NCBI GenBank assembly: GCA_049999725.1
Contig: JBNGIS010020290.1
Coordinates: forward strand, 1 to 22,548
Direction of reading: 5' to 3'
Length of the DNA: 22,548 nucleotides
From: Haplomitrium mnioides
Lineage: Eukaryota > Marchantiophyta > Haplomitriopsida > Calobryales
The notes under the pieces are model-generated. The model had not been told where the DNA came from, ran no database searches, and worked only from the letters and a program-made list of their open reading frames with translations. A program made the translations under genes and the position numbers. Below, in pieces: positions 19,833-22,548 of this stretch. Every line of letters starts with the position of its first letter. Position 1 is the stretch's first letter.

Positions 19833-20175
19833 TAACAAAGTCTATGCAAGCATAGACTCCAAACAAGAACTGTCAAGCGTATGCACGCATAGACTCCGAA
19901 CAAGAATCCTAAATCCTACGCGTGCTTAAACTCTGAACAAGAACAATAAAGCTAGGCACGCTTGGACTTTCAACTAGAATCCTAAAGCCAGAACACGCTA
20001 AGATTCTAAACAAGAACCCTGCAGCCTATGCAAGCATAGACAACGAACAAGAATCCTTTGACCAACGGGTGAAGGTACTCTAAACAACAACCTCACAGCA
20101 TAAGTACTCGGGAAATCCGAACAAGAATTACAAAGCCTTAATGCGCAAAGACATTAAAGAATGTGCAAAGACTCC
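19833..20175. repeat. 37-bp minisatellite with a small palindrome per unit
   Basis: About nine units begin AACAAGAA and end CTATGCAAGCATAGACTCCR or variants. The best units at 19862-19898 and 20010-20046 carry TATGCACGCATA or CTATGCAAGCATAG, each an inverted repeat. Later units are degenerate. It lies just beyond the 3' end of the minus-strand methyltransferase-like gene, and its core (ATGCRCGCATAGAC) resembles that of the 24-bp repeat in the gene's intron. Confidence 0.8.
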
Positions 20176-21652
20176 AAATCATTGTTAGATTAGTAACTGC
20201 GTTCAAACCATTCTTAGACGATCAATTGGGTCAACTTATTCTTAAGAGCCACAATTGGAAAAAAAAAAATTTATTAATGATGAAAAGTGTACAAAATCGT
20301 AATCAGACTCTCTCCTCTTCAAGAGGAACTGTCTCATCTAATTCTACAAACTGAGCATCTGCAGCCGATTGAGAATCCTATCGAGAGTTTCCAGTCCTTG
20401 ATATGACTACAGAGTCACCAAAAGCACCTGTAGTACCAGGAGGAACAGGTTCTTTGTGGTAAGCAAAAACTCTATGTGACTCCGTCACATCGGATGGCAA
20501 GGAAGCCATCTCCAAAACCCTCTGTGGAACATAAATAGACTGACGTCTATCATATTCCACGGCGATGCAATTTCATATCAGCTTAAGAGCACAAACAAGG
20601 CCTGTGCCAGACCCAGAGCAGAGATCAAGGATCCAATCCTACTCTGTTGATAAATGGTCGATGAAAAAATTGTAGAGAGCCTGCGGCTTCTGATAAACAT
20701 TCACAGAAGCATCATCTCCTAGATGTTTAAGCTTTGTAGAAACTACAGGGCAGCTGAAAACACTATGCATAGGTTGCCGAAGCAGTCCGGTCGCAGAAGA
20801 AGCTTGCAAGTTGAAATTGCGAATGCTCCTCTTTCCTTCCTTTGTCCAATAGCCCACCGTCCAGTACTCGTGGGCATGTGCGATTCTGGGACCACCAGTA
20901 TGTTGTACGTTCTTTTGTCCCTGCAAAAAGATAAATAATCACATCAAACATTGTAACAAAAATGCAAGAGAAATAAAAAACAAAGAAATCAAAAAATGAA
21001 AATGAGAGAACAACTAACCAGATGCCGTGGTCAATTGCACAGCAGATTTCAGAAAGGCCATCCTCAATGAGGCCAAACTGCTGTGAAGAATGAATAATTA
21101 CAAAGGACCAATACTCCGAAGTAGTAATCGCCGCAAAAGATGATACCATGTCGAAAATGTCATCTTTTGAAAAAGGCTCTGAGTCATCATGCTTACATTC
21201 CTTCAGGTTATACCTGTAAGGAATATCAGCAATAGCCAAAGTGAAACATCTAGGTTTCACAAGGCCTTTCAATTGTCAAGCGTTGGCCTCCCCGTGGACT
21301 TGGTAAAATGCTACGTTGAGACCGTCGACATAGGAAAGTAAGTCTTCATAATCTTCCTTATCTCTAACAACTCCTTCAGCTGTCAGAGATGCAGCACCAG
21401 TTTGCTGCCGTGCTTTCCACTCTCTGGCCTTTTGGCAGTGGAGAAGAAAAGCCGGAGGGTAAGAAACCAAAGTAGGAGGCTGGTCTTGTTCTTCGGGGGC
21501 TTCTTTGACCCCGGATTTCATCTTCCCTTTCGCAGTTGCTGTTAATTTCTTAGCTAGCTGCCGCTTGAACGTTTTGTCGCCCTAAAAAAAATCAAAACAA
21601 AAACATTAGAGAATAAAAAACAAAGAAAGGTTAAAACGATAAAACATTGTAG

Positions 21653-21939
21653 AGTCCATGCGCGCATGGACATCAAAGTTAGGAGCGCAGGGACATTGAA
21701 GTCCTGAGACGTAAGGACATCAAAGTCTTGAGGCGCATGGACATCGCAGTCCATGCGCGCATAGACATCGATGACCCTGCGCTGCTGGACTTCGAAGTCC
21801 TGAGGCGCAGGGCCATCGAAGTCCATGCGTGCATGGACTTCGATGTCCAAACGCATATGGACCTTGAAGTTCACGCGCGCAGGAACTTCAAAGTCCATGC
21901 GCGCATGGACTACCAAGTCCCTGCGCGTTGGACCATAGG
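21653..21939. repeat. 24-bp GC-rich palindromic minisatellite inside the methyltransferase intron
   Basis: Twelve head-to-tail units of 24 bp (one of 23) follow the pattern AGTCCATGCGCGCATGGAC plus ATCGA. The best units contain the perfect 16-bp palindrome TCCATGCGCGCATGGA with an alternating purine-pyrimidine GCGCGC centre. Because 24 is a multiple of three, both strands read as octapeptide repeats (…ARMDFEVH…), so the ORFs here are by-products. The block is CpG-dense while its flanks are AT-rich. It lies between the predicted donor (22145) and acceptor (21582) of an intron. Confidence 0.9.
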
Positions 21940-22145
21940 TTTCCGAAACAAAACATAAATTGAAAAAATATTAAATGCAAATACAATTTAGAAATAAAAG
22001 TTCCAAAGAAAAGATTTACTAGAAGCTTCTCAAAACTAGAATAAAAAGAAGCCATTTTCGACTCTTCTGTGTGAAGAGGGTACTCCTCTCAAGCCTCTTC
22101 CCAAGAATTGCAAAAAACTTCCAAACAGAAACTCTTCACTATTAC
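21940..22145 (-). other. 5' half of the methyltransferase intron
   Basis: This is AT-rich sequence between the exon ending at 22146 (GCG|GTAATA donor on the minus strand) and the 24-bp minisatellite. Nothing else is recognised in it. Confidence 0.5.
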
Positions 22146-22548
22146 CGCCAAAACTTTGTGTCTCTCAGCCTCACGAGACATCTCGTCCATTGAAAGCTCT
22201 CCGGCTTCCACCCGCTTTAAAACAGATATCTTCACTTCGTCTGGAAGACCTTGAAGAGACCTCCAAGGCGTCCACTTCATGTCCTCCATCTTGAGGGATC
22301 CTTTGGCCTTTAAAAAGATTCTTCTCCCACATTGAAAAAATGCTCTACTGCAATCCCCAGAGCTCTCCGCTTCTAAATGCTAGCTTAAACCAATTGTCTT
22401 GAGAGGTGACGGTCTTCTCCAGTGTTGACTTGGGTTTGATCTCAAGGGTCTCCAACACTAGATCCCTTTTTAGTTTTTGGGATGAAACCATCCCAGTTTC
22501 TACAAATCGTTGATGCCAATACTCGACCTTTTGAATGGAGGTCATCTC

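Larger units (their letters stand above)
20303..22548 (-). pseudogene. Beta-class DNA amino-methyltransferase-like gene, decayed, 5' end outside window
   Basis: Three exons are inferred: window edge (22548) to 22146, 21581-21019 and 20920-20303. Exon 2 has motif IV as FTLAIADIPY (ADIPY at 21216-21230). Exon 3 has EYWTVGYW, then motif X QKPQALYNFFIDHLS, then the SAM-binding motif I DWILDLCSGSGTG (core 20600-20629), then AVEYDRRQ. The order IV, X, I is that of beta-class N4-cytosine/N6-adenine DNA methyltransferases. The N-terminal part is charged and helical (LPDEVKISVLKRVEAGELSMDEM). The 22146|21581 junction is in phase 0. Damage: probable frameshifts at the G4 run 22355-22358, the T5 run 22312-22316 and the A4 run near 20914-20918; stops at 21276-21278 (TGA), 20639-20641 (TAG), 20573-20575 (TGA) and 20378-20380 (TAG). 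Methylation of DNA bases is inferred from motif order; RNA or protein targets are not excluded. Confidence 0.75.

Noticed and set aside
20763-21272. 169-codon ORF reading through the methyltransferase intron
   Set aside because: Only its first part (to 21019) is coding-like. The remainder is T-rich intron and a shifted frame of the next exon.
21554-21958. Octapeptide-repeat ORFs on both strands (120 and 76 codons)
   Set aside because: They are a by-product of the 24-bp minisatellite, whose unit is a multiple of three. They lie in a predicted intron and are equally open on both strands.

Overview
The window looks like nuclear DNA of a land plant, most likely a fern or another seed-free plant. 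The evidence is spliceosomal introns in a bacterial-type organellar gene (MnmE), a large intronless DYW-class PPR protein built from near-identical 101-residue blocks, a Penelope-like retroelement whose GIY-YIG nuclease lies upstream of the reverse transcriptase, abundant satellites, and AT-rich intergenic DNA. The species is not determinable from this window alone.

Layout. 1-2341: a ~190-bp satellite with a higher-order A-B-C-D monomer pattern. 2342-3987: ~532-bp tandem repeats, containing a 100-N gap, sitting inside the satellite, which resumes at 3988-4083. About 4084-7960: a decayed Penelope-like element (PLE) with N-terminal GIY-YIG, linker, RT, a probable intron and a structured 3' end. 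8256-9602: five exons encoding the GTPase and C-terminal part of MnmE; the N-terminal exons are not in the window. 9783-11150: more ~532-bp repeat material, including a 105-bp piece flanked by 16-bp direct repeats. 11437-12040: a 28-bp palindrome, a 33-bp duplication and a decayed reading frame resembling an SRA (SUVH-type) domain. 12041-15224: no gene recognised. 15327-17795: DYW PPR protein. 17796-20302: AT-rich DNA with a Ty3/gypsy integrase fragment and a 37-bp minisatellite. 20303-22548, minus strand: a decayed, intron-containing beta-class DNA amino-methyltransferase-like gene with a 24-bp palindromic minisatellite in one intron; it runs off the right edge.

Most notable. (1) The methyltransferase-like gene has motifs IV, X and I in the order typical of prokaryotic and viral N4-cytosine/N6-adenine enzymes, but with plant-type introns. 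(2) The 3' end of the PLE and the two ~532-bp repeat arrays share a run of three hairpins whose loops are conserved while the stems change on both sides. This suggests that the arrays are non-autonomous partners mobilised by PLE machinery. Apparently functional genes are limited to the PPR gene and the MnmE part; both products would be expected to act on organellar RNA (C-to-U editing and tRNA wobble-uridine modification).
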